The notes under the pieces were generated by a model. The model did no database searches. It was not told the DNA's origin and worked only from the letters and a program-made list of their open reading frames with translations. A DNA stretch of 64,000 bases from positions 12,408,475-12,472,474 of the forward strand of contig NC_058154.1 in the NCBI RefSeq assembly GCF_011075055.1, read 5' to 3'. The position numbers were made by a program, and so were the translations under genes. The DNA comes from Mangifera indica (Eukaryota > Streptophyta > Magnoliopsida > Sapindales > Anacardiaceae). This document shows positions 1-9,680 of this stretch, in pieces; the stretch's first letter is position 1, and every line of letters starts with the position of its first letter.

Positions 1-1582
1 GTTTTAAAAAATCAGATTCTCACATGTCATCTACTTTCGTTAGTGATTTCGTTATAATAAAATTATGTATACCAGTTTTAAATATCTAATTAAATATATA
101 TTATTATGTAATTAAATATTATTATATTTTTAATTCAAATTATCTAATCATAAGATAATTCATCATTTAAATATCTAATTAAATACTTAATTATGATAAA
201 TTATAGACTCAGATGTCACGTGACTAATAAACAATTTTAAAAATGTCAATTTCTATCTCTTCTTATTAAATATGAAGACAATGATCCATTACAATAAAAT
301 AAAAATTCACTTGTTCATATTCAAGCAACAATATTTTATCTTCTTGATAGCTTTTGTTAGAAATCAAATTGATTAGGAATTGGAATCTTACCCAATAAAA
401 AAGGATTTTTGCCCTAGCTTGGGGGTCACTTGATTGAAATGGGACTAATTAATTATTAATATTAATGTTGATAGGTAGATTAACCAAAATAATAGTGACC
501 CAAATGAAAACTTTGTAGCAGAGGCCCGCAAAAAATTAAAAAAATTAAAATTTTTAAATAAATATTTTTTTATAGAAAAGTCTATCAAAAATACTCATAT
601 AAATCTGATCCAATATATTATGGGTCATGCTCATAGCCTTAAATTTTATAGGTTGGCATGACTTTTCAATACTTGTATTTTTATACGCCTTGACATGATA
701 TGACAGGTTTTGTCAATTTTCACTGAGTCAATTAATTGTTAGCTCTATGAAATGACATAAAAATTATATATACTTTTGAATATATAAATAAGTATATATA
801 TGATATATTATTATATTATTAAATATTATTTTATTTTTAATTTAAAATCATCTAATAATATGATAATATATAATAAATATATCTATTTATATATTAAAAA
901 ATATGTATACATAATTTTATTATATTTAAACCGTGCAATGGAAATTACTTTATTGTAGGGCTTGACTCATGTGATTGTGGGCAAGACACAAAATGTACGG
1001 AATTTGTTTGGGTCCTTGAATAAGCTAAGAATCCCTCACATGCATCTTCTCCTTTATTTGTGCTTACCATGTTGTGCTTTCAAATATTATAACCTATAGT
1101 TTCTGTTACCAAATCTTATCTGTAAAGCTCAAATTTAATTTATTCGAATCAAAAATATGAATTTGAATCTAAATTGATTCAGTTTAAATTTGCCCTTCTC
1201 ATAAAGTAAGACGTATTGCAAATGAAAAGGAATCTAATGATTTAACTTGGATCGGAATGACTTGTACCCTATTGATGGTTCTAAATACTAGTGTTCTTAA
1301 AATTTGTGCCAAATTTGTACTAGATTTACCATATTGAGCCAGACCAATTACATGGGCTTTCAGAAGTGCGTGCAATCAAAGGCCTTTCTTCTAATGTGTT
1401 AAAATGAACCACATCTATTTTCAGATTTTTCAGAATACCCGCATGGCAGTTTCTGAAAGCGCCGGAGATATCCTTAGATCACAAGAATGGGTGATTCGAA
1501 CTGGTTAAGTCAAAACCTAATAAGAGTCGATTTGAATTTGGCTCGAATTTGAAATGACAAACTCAAGTTCGAGTTTAAACTA
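1..1582. other. Gene-free AT-rich left flank
   Basis: No credible coding frame is visible. The stretch is very AT-rich and holds degenerate copies of the window-wide foldback repeat family, for example around 60-200 and 770-935, with TATATA-rich arms around a core resembling TTTTTAATTTAAAATCATCTAA. From about 1480 onward it becomes a second repeat type rich in TTCGAA/CAAGTTCGAG words, in which the left edge of the large tandem duplication lies. Confidence 0.6.
770..935. repeat. MITE-like foldback repeat, family 1
   Basis: The arms ATATATACTTTTGAATATATAA and the reverse complement of its right end pair imperfectly around an AT-rich core with the family word AATTTAAAATCATC. It is a degraded member of a family repeated many times in this window. 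Confidence 0.45.
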
Positions 1583-1959
1583 ATTCAAATGATGAATAAT
1601 GATGTTAAAAAAGACAGTTTTGATTAAAAATCACTAGTAAGTCTTAAACATAAATCAAGTTTCTAAGTTATAGTTTCAAATTCAGTTCAACTTGTTCAAC
1701 CTGAACTTAGATTCAAGCCTCGACTCAAATCGACCTTTAATTCCAAGTTTAATCTTAAAGAGTAGTCTTCATGTTTTGCTCTTTCATACTCTTTATAATC
1801 ACTAATATGATCTAGAATAGTCTTCATGTTTTCCTCTTTCATACACTTAATAACATTACAAACAGTCTAGACATCTCCAGTTTCTATGATCTTATTGTTG
1901 ATGGGAAGCTCTAAGATACCAATCAAAAGTTAAAGAAAATTTCTTTAAAATGGAAGGAG

Positions 1960-2421
1960 ACTCACAGTAAATTGAGCATTACCACCACAGATTTTCTTGT
2001 CTCCATGATTCGGGAAATGCCAGAGGAAAGGACTTTGTTTCACCTCTTTGCATTCCACCATTGACTCTAGAAAACCAGGACAAGTCCCCATCTTCTGTAT
2101 CAAAAGGAAAATCTGCAAAATGAGGTAATGAAGTAGCAGTTACTTGTTAATACAAACTTTGAAAGAATTACAATTCAAAAACTAAATTAGAGAGCCCAAA
2201 ATGATATAAATCCTACAGTAGAAGCTTATACATTCAAATGTGAGATTCAAGTCTCATATTTTTTAATTGAGATCCTATCATCCAATTGGATCTGAACAGT
2301 GGGGGAGGGTCCTCCTAAAAATTGATTCAACCGTAGCCTTTTGAATATTTTGCTTCCCAACATAATTTAAAAGAATGCTCTCTGGGACGTTCTTTCCAGG
2401 ACGAAATCCAGGATTCTGGTA
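1960..2421 (-). pseudogene. Trigger factor (TIG-like) pseudogene fragment, copy 1
   Basis: Two exon remnants of a plant trigger-factor-type ribosome-associated chaperone, on the minus strand. The upstream one (about 2270-2421) reads PGFRPGKNVPESILLNYVG, containing the trigger-factor N-terminal ribosome-binding signature GFRPGK, followed by a QKATVESIF stretch and RRTLPH. The second (about 1965-2115) reads FPFDTEDGDL and then RGETKSFPLAFPESWRQENL, typical of the FKBP-like PPIase domain. Between them, a local reading-frame disturbance turns an expected LPGFLESMVGMQ-like stretch into LSWFSRVNGGMQ, and after ENL the frame breaks again and runs into TAA. No further exons are seen, so this is a dead fragment. 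The same remnant occurs in unit 2. In Arabidopsis the TIG gene lies close to mitochondrial GrpE (from memory), so this is probably the decayed syntenic gene. Confidence 0.75.
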
Positions 2422-2835
2422 TCTTAATCTTCTATTATTGTGTTGCTTATATTTTTTATCTCATTCATGTTTGTTTCTTGGGTTCCACAACATAGTTGAA
2501 ACTTAAAAGTTTAACCCCTTCAAACTTTCCAACCCCAAAAATCAATTTTGTTGTTTCTATTTACTGAAAATTTCTGGACTTGACCCAAACTCAAATCAAA
2601 TTTATAATATTCAATTTGAATTCGTGTACAGTATCACCGAAAGGTTGTTGATAAGATGAAATCAACTGTTTCATTAGATAAACAAACAAACTAATCTTGA
2701 ATTGAATTAGTAAGCTAGAGTTACAACTCAAGATTGACTCATTCGAATCGAATAATAGATTCGAACCAAGCTAGCTCCGAATCATATATGCATCACGGGC
2801 ATATGTCTTTATTCTAAATCTTATTTACTAAATTT

Positions 2836-4308
2836 TCAATTTCCAGTTCTTCTTGTCATCAATGCAACATCCAAGAATTGATGCATGGCTTTCATGGAAG
2901 CGCCCTGGAAATTTTCTTCATCTTTCAGAGCATTCTTAATCATCTCCTTCACCTCCCAAGTTTTCTTTCTGATTTCCTTTCCTTTCCCACTCTCGTATTT
3001 CATCACCATGTCAATTTTCTCCATTATTTCCTGATGAAAAACCTCACAGCTCCTCCCTCTCGCAACCTCCACACAAACACCAATCTCCTCCGCTAGCAGC
3101 TTCACATTATAAAACTGCTCCGCCACCAATGGCCACCCAAGAATCGGCACGCCGTAACTCATTGCTTCAACCAGGGAGTTCCACCCGCAATGGCTTAAAA
3201 AAGCAGATAAAGATTTATGAGATAAAATCTCCACCTGGGGTGCCCATTTATGAACCAGTAGCCCACGTCCTGAAGCTCTAACTCTATCTTCAAATCCTCC
3301 AGGCAGCCATTGGTTTGCTTGAAATTCTGAATTTATGTCGAAGCCTATCGGTGGCCTGAGGACCCAGATGAAATTCTTTCCGGAAGCCTCTAAAGCCATT
3401 GCCAATTGAAGCATATTTGATGGAGAGATTGTGTTCTGTGAGCCGAATGACACATAGAGGACGGAGCAAGAAGGTTTTTCATCAAGCCAAATTTTACATT
3501 CCTCCAGGGAGATTCCAAAATCTCTTCTGCTTCGAATTTGGGATCCTGGAGATAAGAGAACAGGGCCAATAGTCCAAACCTGACGGCCGAATTTTCTGCT
3601 AAAATACATCAATCCAAGCTTGTCAATGTCCTCCACAGTGTTGAACAAAATTCCATCAGCTTTACTCCAGGGAGAAAGCAGCTCTTTCCTTATAAACGCC
3701 GTCGTAGGATCACTCCCATCTGCAACTCTCAAAGCTTCTGACAATTGCGTGACATGGAAGGTACCAGCTTCAGGAAAATCCGGAAGCAAAAATTCATCAG
3801 AATCAGTACTCCGGTGAGGTAAATTCAGCCACAAGGAGTAGTAACAGGCGGAGCCAAAGGCGCTACAGCTGATAAACACAGCATGGAAGATTCCAAACTC
3901 TTGAGCTATCTCTTGACACCATCCTAAAAACATATCTGAGATGATGCAAACTGGTTTTTTTTCTCCATTTTGTTCATGGGTAAGACTGGAGATCAATTTC
4001 CTGAAGTGGGGTTTCAAAGACATGGAAGCTTGAAAGAGAGTGATGAAGAGATGATAAGGAAGAGAATCCATGTTTTCAGCATCAAGAGGGAGGCCATGAT
4101 CTGAGCTGTTGAACGGGAGCTCAAGGAGATGAATGGAGGAGTTTGGAGGGAGAGATGAAGTGAGTCTTTTTATGTTCAAAGGGGTGTTTACAAAAGTTAT
4201 GGTGTAATTGTTGGTTTTCTCTATACAAAGGGCTAATGCTAGTAAGGGAATGATATGACCTTGACCCATATAGGGAAACATTACCATGTGTTGCTTTGGT
4301 TCCGCCAT
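2836..4308 (-). CDS. UDP-glycosyltransferase, UGT92A-like (copy 1)
   Basis: An intronless family-1 glycosyltransferase of 490 residues, the usual plant UGT length. It is expected to transfer a sugar from a UDP-sugar to a small lipophilic acceptor in the cytosol; the acceptor cannot be read from sequence. The N-terminal acceptor domain has the catalytic-type histidine in MGQGHIIPLL (His18) and the partner aspartate in CIISDMFLGW (Asp125). The C-terminal donor-binding domain has a complete 44-residue PSPG box, Trp355 to Gln398, including HCGWNS and ending in AEQ. An in-frame ATG lies 30 codons upstream, but its extension (VIGLYIRCHIPVFFIF...) is unlike any UGT start, so MAEPKQ is preferred. The overall feel is UGT92A1-like, from memory. 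It is 16 residues different from copy 2 (about 97% identical) and has no lesions. Confidence 0.93.
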   Translation of the reverse strand: MAEPKQHMVMFPYMGQGHIIPLLALALCIEKTNNYTITFVNTPLNIKRLTSSLPPNSSIHLLELPFNSSDHGLPLDAENMDSLPYHLFITLFQASMSLKPHFRKLISSLTHEQNGEKKPVCIISDMFLGWCQEIAQEFGIFHAVFISCSAFGSACYYSLWLNLPHRSTDSDEFLLPDFPEAGTFHVTQLSEALRVADGSDPTTAFIRKELLSPWSKADGILFNTVEDIDKLGLMYFSRKFGRQVWTIGPVLLSPGSQIRSRRDFGISLEECKIWLDEKPSCSVLYVSFGSQNTISPSNMLQLAMALEASGKNFIWVLRPPIGFDINSEFQANQWLPGGFEDRVRASGRGLLVHKWAPQVEILSHKSLSAFLSHCGWNSLVEAMSYGVPILGWPLVAEQFYNVKLLAEEIGVCVEVARGRSCEVFHQEIMEKIDMVMKYESGKGKEIRKKTWEVKEMIKNALKDEENFQGASMKAMHQFLDVALMTRRTGN

Positions 4309-4378
4309 TGTTGCTGCTGTTGAGATCAGAGAGCAAGAACTCGTGGAGAAGATGAAGAAGACTGGAATATGGCATCTG

Positions 4379-4386
4379 ATATATAA
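4379..4386 (-). promoter_or_regulatory. Putative TATA box of UGT copy 1
   Basis: The minus strand reads TTTATATATC about 71-78 bases before the ATG, a plausible TATA element. The match between the two UGT copies breaks exactly here: copy 2 has CATAAAAGCTTTGG instead. Confidence 0.35.
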
Positions 4387-4652
4387 ACCAATAACCATAC
4401 TGTAGTTAGACCCTTTTTTTGGAACTGAATCAACAACATCAACATATTAAATTTTAGATTCAATCATTAATCTCGTAATCATAAGCATTCCATCAGGAGA
4501 GTTAAAATTTGATTTTAAAATACCAATAAAAAAGACTTATTAAACTTATATTTCCCATGCCCTTTCCCAACTGCGCTTGTGGATGTGACGGATCCGTTGA
4601 AAGGAGTGGTTGGCTGACTTTGAAGCTTTAGTTTATGCAAGATTGCTATTCC

Positions 4653-4825
4653 TGTATAAGCCCGCCCACTGGCAGTTTCAGACCCGTAATTATGACTGCC
4701 ACCCCGTAATTATGATTGCCATTTTTGTATAAGCCCGCCCACTGGCAGTCTCAGACCCGTAATTATGCTGCCATTTTTGTATAAGCCCGCCCACTGGCAG
4801 TTTCAGACCCGTAATTATGAAATGT
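4653..4825. repeat. GC-rich tandem repeat upstream of UGT copy 1
   Basis: The phrase TGTATAAGCCCGCCCACTGG starts at 4653, 4726 and 4778, each time followed by CAGTTTCAGACCCGTAATTATG (with minor changes), giving units of 73, 52 and about 48 bases. The first unit holds an extra internal repeat of the CCCGTAATTATG phrase. The homologous site upstream of UGT copy 2 (about 11579) has a single, diverged unit. Confidence 0.85.
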
Positions 4826-4988
4826 TCTGGTCAACAATCAACATCTTCACATGGGCGGCGGGCTGATATTTCTACGGCTTTTGTCGCCACTTAGTATTCC
4901 ACCGACAAGTAATTTTGTAGATGCATTTTATTTGACATTGGCAACCTATCACTAAAAGTTGATTCCAATTTATAATAACCAATTTGTA

Positions 4989-5412
4989 AGGGTGTTTAAA
5001 AAACAAATTTCTTGAATTGAATCGAAGTTTTGGTTTGAAAAAATTATAAATCGAAATCAAACAAATTTTGAGATCAACCAGTTTTTAACTGAATCAAAAA
5101 TGTTGATTAACTGAATTGAATTTTTGGTTAAATAGGTTTGAATCAAATTTCAAAAAGATTATTTTACTTCATTATTTTTTTCAATATTCTTTTAAATAGG
5201 TCTAATAATTCATTAATTTCCTATTTAATTTTTTTAAAACTAGTTCAATTTGATTAATTAATTTTAAGAAATAGATAAACTAGTAATTGAACTGAAAATC
5301 GATTTTTCTATATTCTTGAACTAGTATCCAAATCAGTTTTTCAAAAAACTTATTTTTTATTCAGTTTTTGGTTCGAAAATCAGTTTAGTTACCGGATAAT
5401 TTTGACACCCCT
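4989..5412. repeat. MITE-like element, GGGTGT...ACACCC ends
   Basis: The left end AAGGGTGTTTAAAAAACA and the right end ATTTTGACACCCCTA are inverted relative to each other, and the interior is rich in TTCGGTT/AACTGAA-type words, as in many plant non-autonomous DNA elements. It is carried in both duplication units, so it predates the duplication. Confidence 0.5.
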
Positions 5413-7869
5413 ACCAATTTGAGTTTCACCAAGACAAATAAACCAAACTACTAAATTTAAGTTTTAATTCGAATTCGACTCATTCAAATTAAATAATAAA
5501 TTTAAATCGAATTGATCCAGTTCGAATCTATCCCTAATTTAGACTAATCTCACGACAATGTGAAACTCAATTAATGTAATAAAGGTTAGACATAGAGTAA
5601 TTATTTAACGTGACTCACCCAATTTTCGAGAGCTTATATCTATGAGTATGGATTCATGATATCAATAACTTGGGCGAATGTTTAATGTTTCGACAAAGTT
5701 TGAGCTAATATTAAAGAAGAAGGGTCTTCAAAAGGACTCGCAATCAAACAAAAGTCCGAAAGAGAGTTGTTACATTTTACGAAAGTGTTCTCACCTATCA
5801 AAGCACCGTAGAAATATTTTCTAAGTAAGAGATGTCTATCCGTAGGTAAAAATACGGGTACTACTTATGTAATTGATTCCTTCACAAAAAGATGCTCCGC
5901 AGAAGTCTTCCATGTGATAATGGAGAAAAATCTTTTCACTTTTACATTATCTTGGATTTTCTGTTTGGAATTATTTGCGTGTTTGGTTCCTGAGAAATAA
6001 TTGTGAAACTCCACAGCCACATGATTATAGTCTGTCTTAGCAAACAACAATTCGTGATAAATAAAATCAGTCCAACCGCCACCGACAAACAAAATTAATA
6101 CATATGATACGATATAAAATTATAGATATTATAAGATATACTAAATTAATATGATAAAATAAATATATAATATAATATAATACATATTATTGATACAGAT
6201 CGATATATTTAAAAAAAAATGATGATATAGTAAAAGTGTATTTGAAAATTTTTAAAATGTTTGTGATATTTCAAAAAATGATGATGCTTTAATTATTTTG
6301 TATTATTTTATTTTTTAAAAGATATATCATACAATATGAAAAATTACGTTTTCGATATACAATATGATACATAATTCATTAACCATGATCTAAACTGTAT
6401 AAAGCTAGTTTAAAATTGATTTAAGTTTGATTCGAATCTATAATATTCAATTCAAACTCATTTGAATTGGTATACAATACTGTTAAAAGGTTATTGATGT
6501 GATAAATAATATCATTAATAAAATAAATAATATTATCAAAAAAAATAAACGATCTAAACTTAAGTTAAACTGTTAAACTAAAATTTTAACTTAAGTTCAA
6601 CCAGTTTGAATTAAATGATAGATTTAAATTGAGTAGACTCATATTAAGTCTATCCTGAGTTATCCCCGCCCACCGACTTTCAAACAAAACCAATTCACAT
6701 TCCAAGGAGCGGGGGCTGCCACTGCTTTATCACATTCTGATTGCTGTAACTGATATCTCACTTTGACTTTGAAGATTTGCCAACCAAATCTTTATTGGAG
6801 CTTTTTTTCCTTCTTTGATGACATGTATCGTTATTTGAATCAAATTTGAGGTAACTTTTATTTAGATTCGATTAGACTTAAATTTAACTCCATTGGAGAC
6901 CCAAAAGCAGAATTCGAGGTGAGTTCAGCAATATAAAATCCTTCCTTCGTTACTTTAGTGGCAGTGTTCAAACTTTGTAGTAGAAGAAATGGACAAGACA
7001 ACAAATGCTTTATTTATGTCTCTATTTGTTTCTTCAATCTTTATAAAAGTTACTTAGTCCAAGACGTATGTAAATATGTCTGTCGCCTGGCATGGCCCCC
7101 TCTGTCACGTCAATAAGCTGGCATTATTCAGATTTTCTATTTCATCTCTTGAACAACAAGAATGTCTGGAATGGCATTATTCCAACCATTGGAAAAATCA
7201 TTTTCCCTCTCATGTCTGGTAGGATTCGATCCAAACTGCTTGAGTTTAGATTGTTGTTTAGTTTAGTTTGAACCCTCTCTTTCACGTGTCATTGCACTAG
7301 AGTTTACTTTTCTCATGATTCAAGCAAGCCAAACTCCATTTTAAACTAACCATTCTGGATTCGATTCAAGTATGAGCTTTACACTTATTTAAGTTCTTCT
7401 TCGGTTGAGTCCATTCCTAGTGATAATTTCATATCTTTAAGATATGTCATCAGGGTTCAGGAAGAATCAATATCTGAAAGAAGAATCTGTTAAAAGCAGC
7501 ACTTGGTGACCCATTTTAGTGCCAACATTATAATCCTGATGAAGTGATGCTTCATTTGTAATTAAATAGGCTTAAAAGTGAAAACCATTTCTTCTTGAAG
7601 GAATCATGATCTCCTCTTCTATACTGTTTCATCAGTTGAACTTGCAGTTAAATTTCTGTAATGAACCAGGAATAGCAGTGAGGGTGCAAAATTTGACATC
7701 GAAGCCAAGAAAGCAAAAACAGTCTTGCTTCACAAAATTAACCATATTTTCATGAATTCATTGACAATAAATTTGAAAGTAATCTAATTATCATGCCCAC
7801 CACTGAGGTCAAAACTATGTCTAAGAAAGGGAGTAAAAAGAAATTGTTCAGGCAGTGAAGCCTTTGTCT
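5413..7869. other. Intergenic DNA between UGT copy 1 and the GrpE fragment
   Basis: No supported gene. About 6105-6850 is AT-rich, repeat-like DNA absent from unit 2. The rest aligns with unit 2 (about 12.2-13.9 kb). A 75-codon minus-strand frame at 5865-6092 has an open counterpart at 12593-12874; I do not recognise it. About 7650-7869 is the 3' flank of the duplicated GrpE exons. Confidence 0.55.
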
Positions 7870-8490
7870 TCAAGCCTCATTGTTATTGGCAGCATCACCT
7901 TCCACTGCTTGAGTAACACCAACTTCTGCTGGCCAAATAACTCTTTCATATAGAGTGTCTCCTGACTGCGACGTTGAAAATAAAAATAAGAACATTTTAA
8001 CTAATAGTAAAAGCTGAGTATCCATAGCCTGACAAGTTGATTTAAAAAAGATTTTTCCTTTTTCCCAATGACAAACACCAACATCAGCCTGTAACCTAAT
8101 GAACATTTACGTGGTTGATTGAAGAACAACTGATCAATTCAAGTAAATACCTTCAGAACGTGAGCAACTGTGCCTGGCGGCTTAGAATTATCTGGCACTT
8201 GAAACACGGCGTTATGCCTATGTGGATCAAAAGGCTCATCTGTAGGATCATATTTCTCTAATCCAAACTTTTTGAATACCTGAAGAAAGAGATGTCTGAG
8301 AACCTCAGTAAAAGCAATATTGGCTTCTAACAAGCTCTTCTATATATACTTTGGTACACAGGTACAAAATCAAATATATCTGAAAAGAAATATAGCAATA
8401 AGGAAATCTTACCTCTCCCAACTGTTTCTCAGTCATTTCAACACCTTCGAGAAGCGATTTTAGAAGTTGTGCTGATCCTGTAGCATCATT
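7870..8490 (-). pseudogene. Truncated GrpE (MGE) pseudogene made by the tandem duplication
   Basis: Only the 3' part of the mitochondrial GrpE gene is present: the end of exon 3 (8413-8490, DATGSAQLLKSLLEG...), exon 4 (8151-8279, FKKFGLEKYDPTDEPFDPH...) and exon 5 (7870-7965), with splice sites matching the intact gene at 13.9-16.1 kb. Exons 1 and 2, the transit peptide and the promoter are missing, and exon 3 is cut at the duplication junction. Exon 5 carries Tyr to Asp and Arg to Trp changes (SGDTLYERVIWP against SGYTLYERVIRP) that hit the GrpE signature, consistent with loss of constraint. Exon 4 still keeps FQVPDNSK, whereas the intact gene has FQVQDNSK. Confidence 0.9.
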
Positions 8491-8829
8491 CAAATAATGA
8501 ATGATGATGTTAAAGAAGACAATAAATTGTTGAAGAAGAAAAAAGAATTGTTAAAAAAGAAGAGTTCTTATTAAAAATCACTGGTGAGCCTTGAACATAA
8601 GTCAAGCTTCTAAGTTGTAGTTTCAAGTTAAGTTCAACTTGTTTAAACTGAACATGGATTCAAGCCTTGGCTCAAATCTGCCTCTAATTCCAAGTTTAAG
8701 CTTAAATAGTAGTCTTCATGTTTTGCTCTTTCATACACATATGACATTACAAACAATCTAGACATCTCTAGTTTCTATGATCTTGTTGTTAATGGGAAGC
8801 TCTAAGTTTAAAATGGAAGGAGACTCACA

Positions 8830-9277
8830 GTAAATTGAGTATTAACACCTCAAAGATTTTCTTGTCTCCATGCTTCGGGAAATGCTAGAGGAAAGGACTT
8901 TGTTTCACCTCTTTGCATTCCCATATTGACTCTAGAAAACCAGGACAAGTCCCCGTCTTCTGTATCAAAAGGAAAATCTGCAAGATGAGGTAATGAAGTA
9001 GCAATTACTTGATAATACAAACTTTGAAAGAACCACAACTCAAAAACTAAAGTGGAAGCCCAAAACGATATAAACCCATGATAAAAGTTCATATTTTCAA
9101 ATATAAGATTCAAATCTCATACTTTTTACTTAAGGTTCTAACATCCAATAGGATCAAAACAATGGGGGAGGGTCCTCAAAATTGATTCAACCGTGGCCTT
9201 TTGAACATTCTGCTTCCCAACATAATTTAAAAGAATGCTCTCTGGGACGTTCTTTCCAGGACGAAATCCAGGAAATC
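8830..9277 (-). pseudogene. Trigger factor (TIG-like) pseudogene fragment, copy 2
   Basis: Same two trigger-factor exon remnants as in unit 1. The exon at about 9130-9277 reads PGFRPGKNVPESILLNYVG, then QKATVESILRTLPH. The exon at about 8836-8985 reads FPFDTEDGDLSWFSRVNMG, then RGETKSFPLAFPEAWRQENL, then TGA where a CGA arginine codon is expected, and then GVNTQFTV. The disturbed LSWFSRVN stretch is shared with copy 1, whereas the TGA here and the frame break in copy 1 after ENL are private. The gene was therefore already damaged before the duplication, and both copies kept decaying. Confidence 0.78.
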
Positions 9278-9680
9278 TGGTTTCTTAATCTTCTATTATT
9301 GTGTTGCTTAAATTTTTTATCTCATTCATGTTTGTTCCTACAACATAGTCGAAACTAAAAAATTTACCCTTCAAACTTTCTAACCCAAAAAATCAATTTT
9401 CTGGTTTCTATTGCCTGAAAATTTCCGGACTTGACCCAAACTCAAATCAAATTTATAATACTCAATTTAATTTAGTATACAGTAAAAGGTTGTTGATAAG
9501 ATGAAATCAACCATTCCATTAGATAAACAAACAAACCAATCTTGAATTGAATTAGTAAGCTAGAGTTACAACTCAAGATTGACTCATTCAAATCGAATAA
9601 TGGATTCAAACCAAGCTAGCTCCGAATCATATATGCATCACGGGCATATGTCTTTATTCTTAATCTTATTTACTAAATTT

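Larger units (their letters stand above)
1583..8490. repeat. Tandem segmental duplication, unit 1
   Basis: Unit 1 (about 6.9 kb) is directly repeated as 8491-14547. In the same order and orientation both units contain a repeat-derived left end, a trigger-factor remnant, a UGT gene, a run of intergenic DNA and GrpE exons 3 to 5. The unit-1/unit-2 junction at 8488-8490 joins GrpE exon 3 directly to sequence matching the unit's left end at 1583-1585, with a shared ATT at the break. Unit 1 is longer mainly because of about 0.75 kb near 6105-6850 that unit 2 lacks, and extra promoter repeats near 4.65-4.83 kb. Confidence 0.9.

Noticed and set aside
2878..3096. Plus-strand frames opposite the UGT genes (also 3620-3817, 9579-9941, 10465-10662)
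   Set aside because: They are antisense shadows of the UGT coding regions; the minus-strand frame has the family motifs over its whole length.
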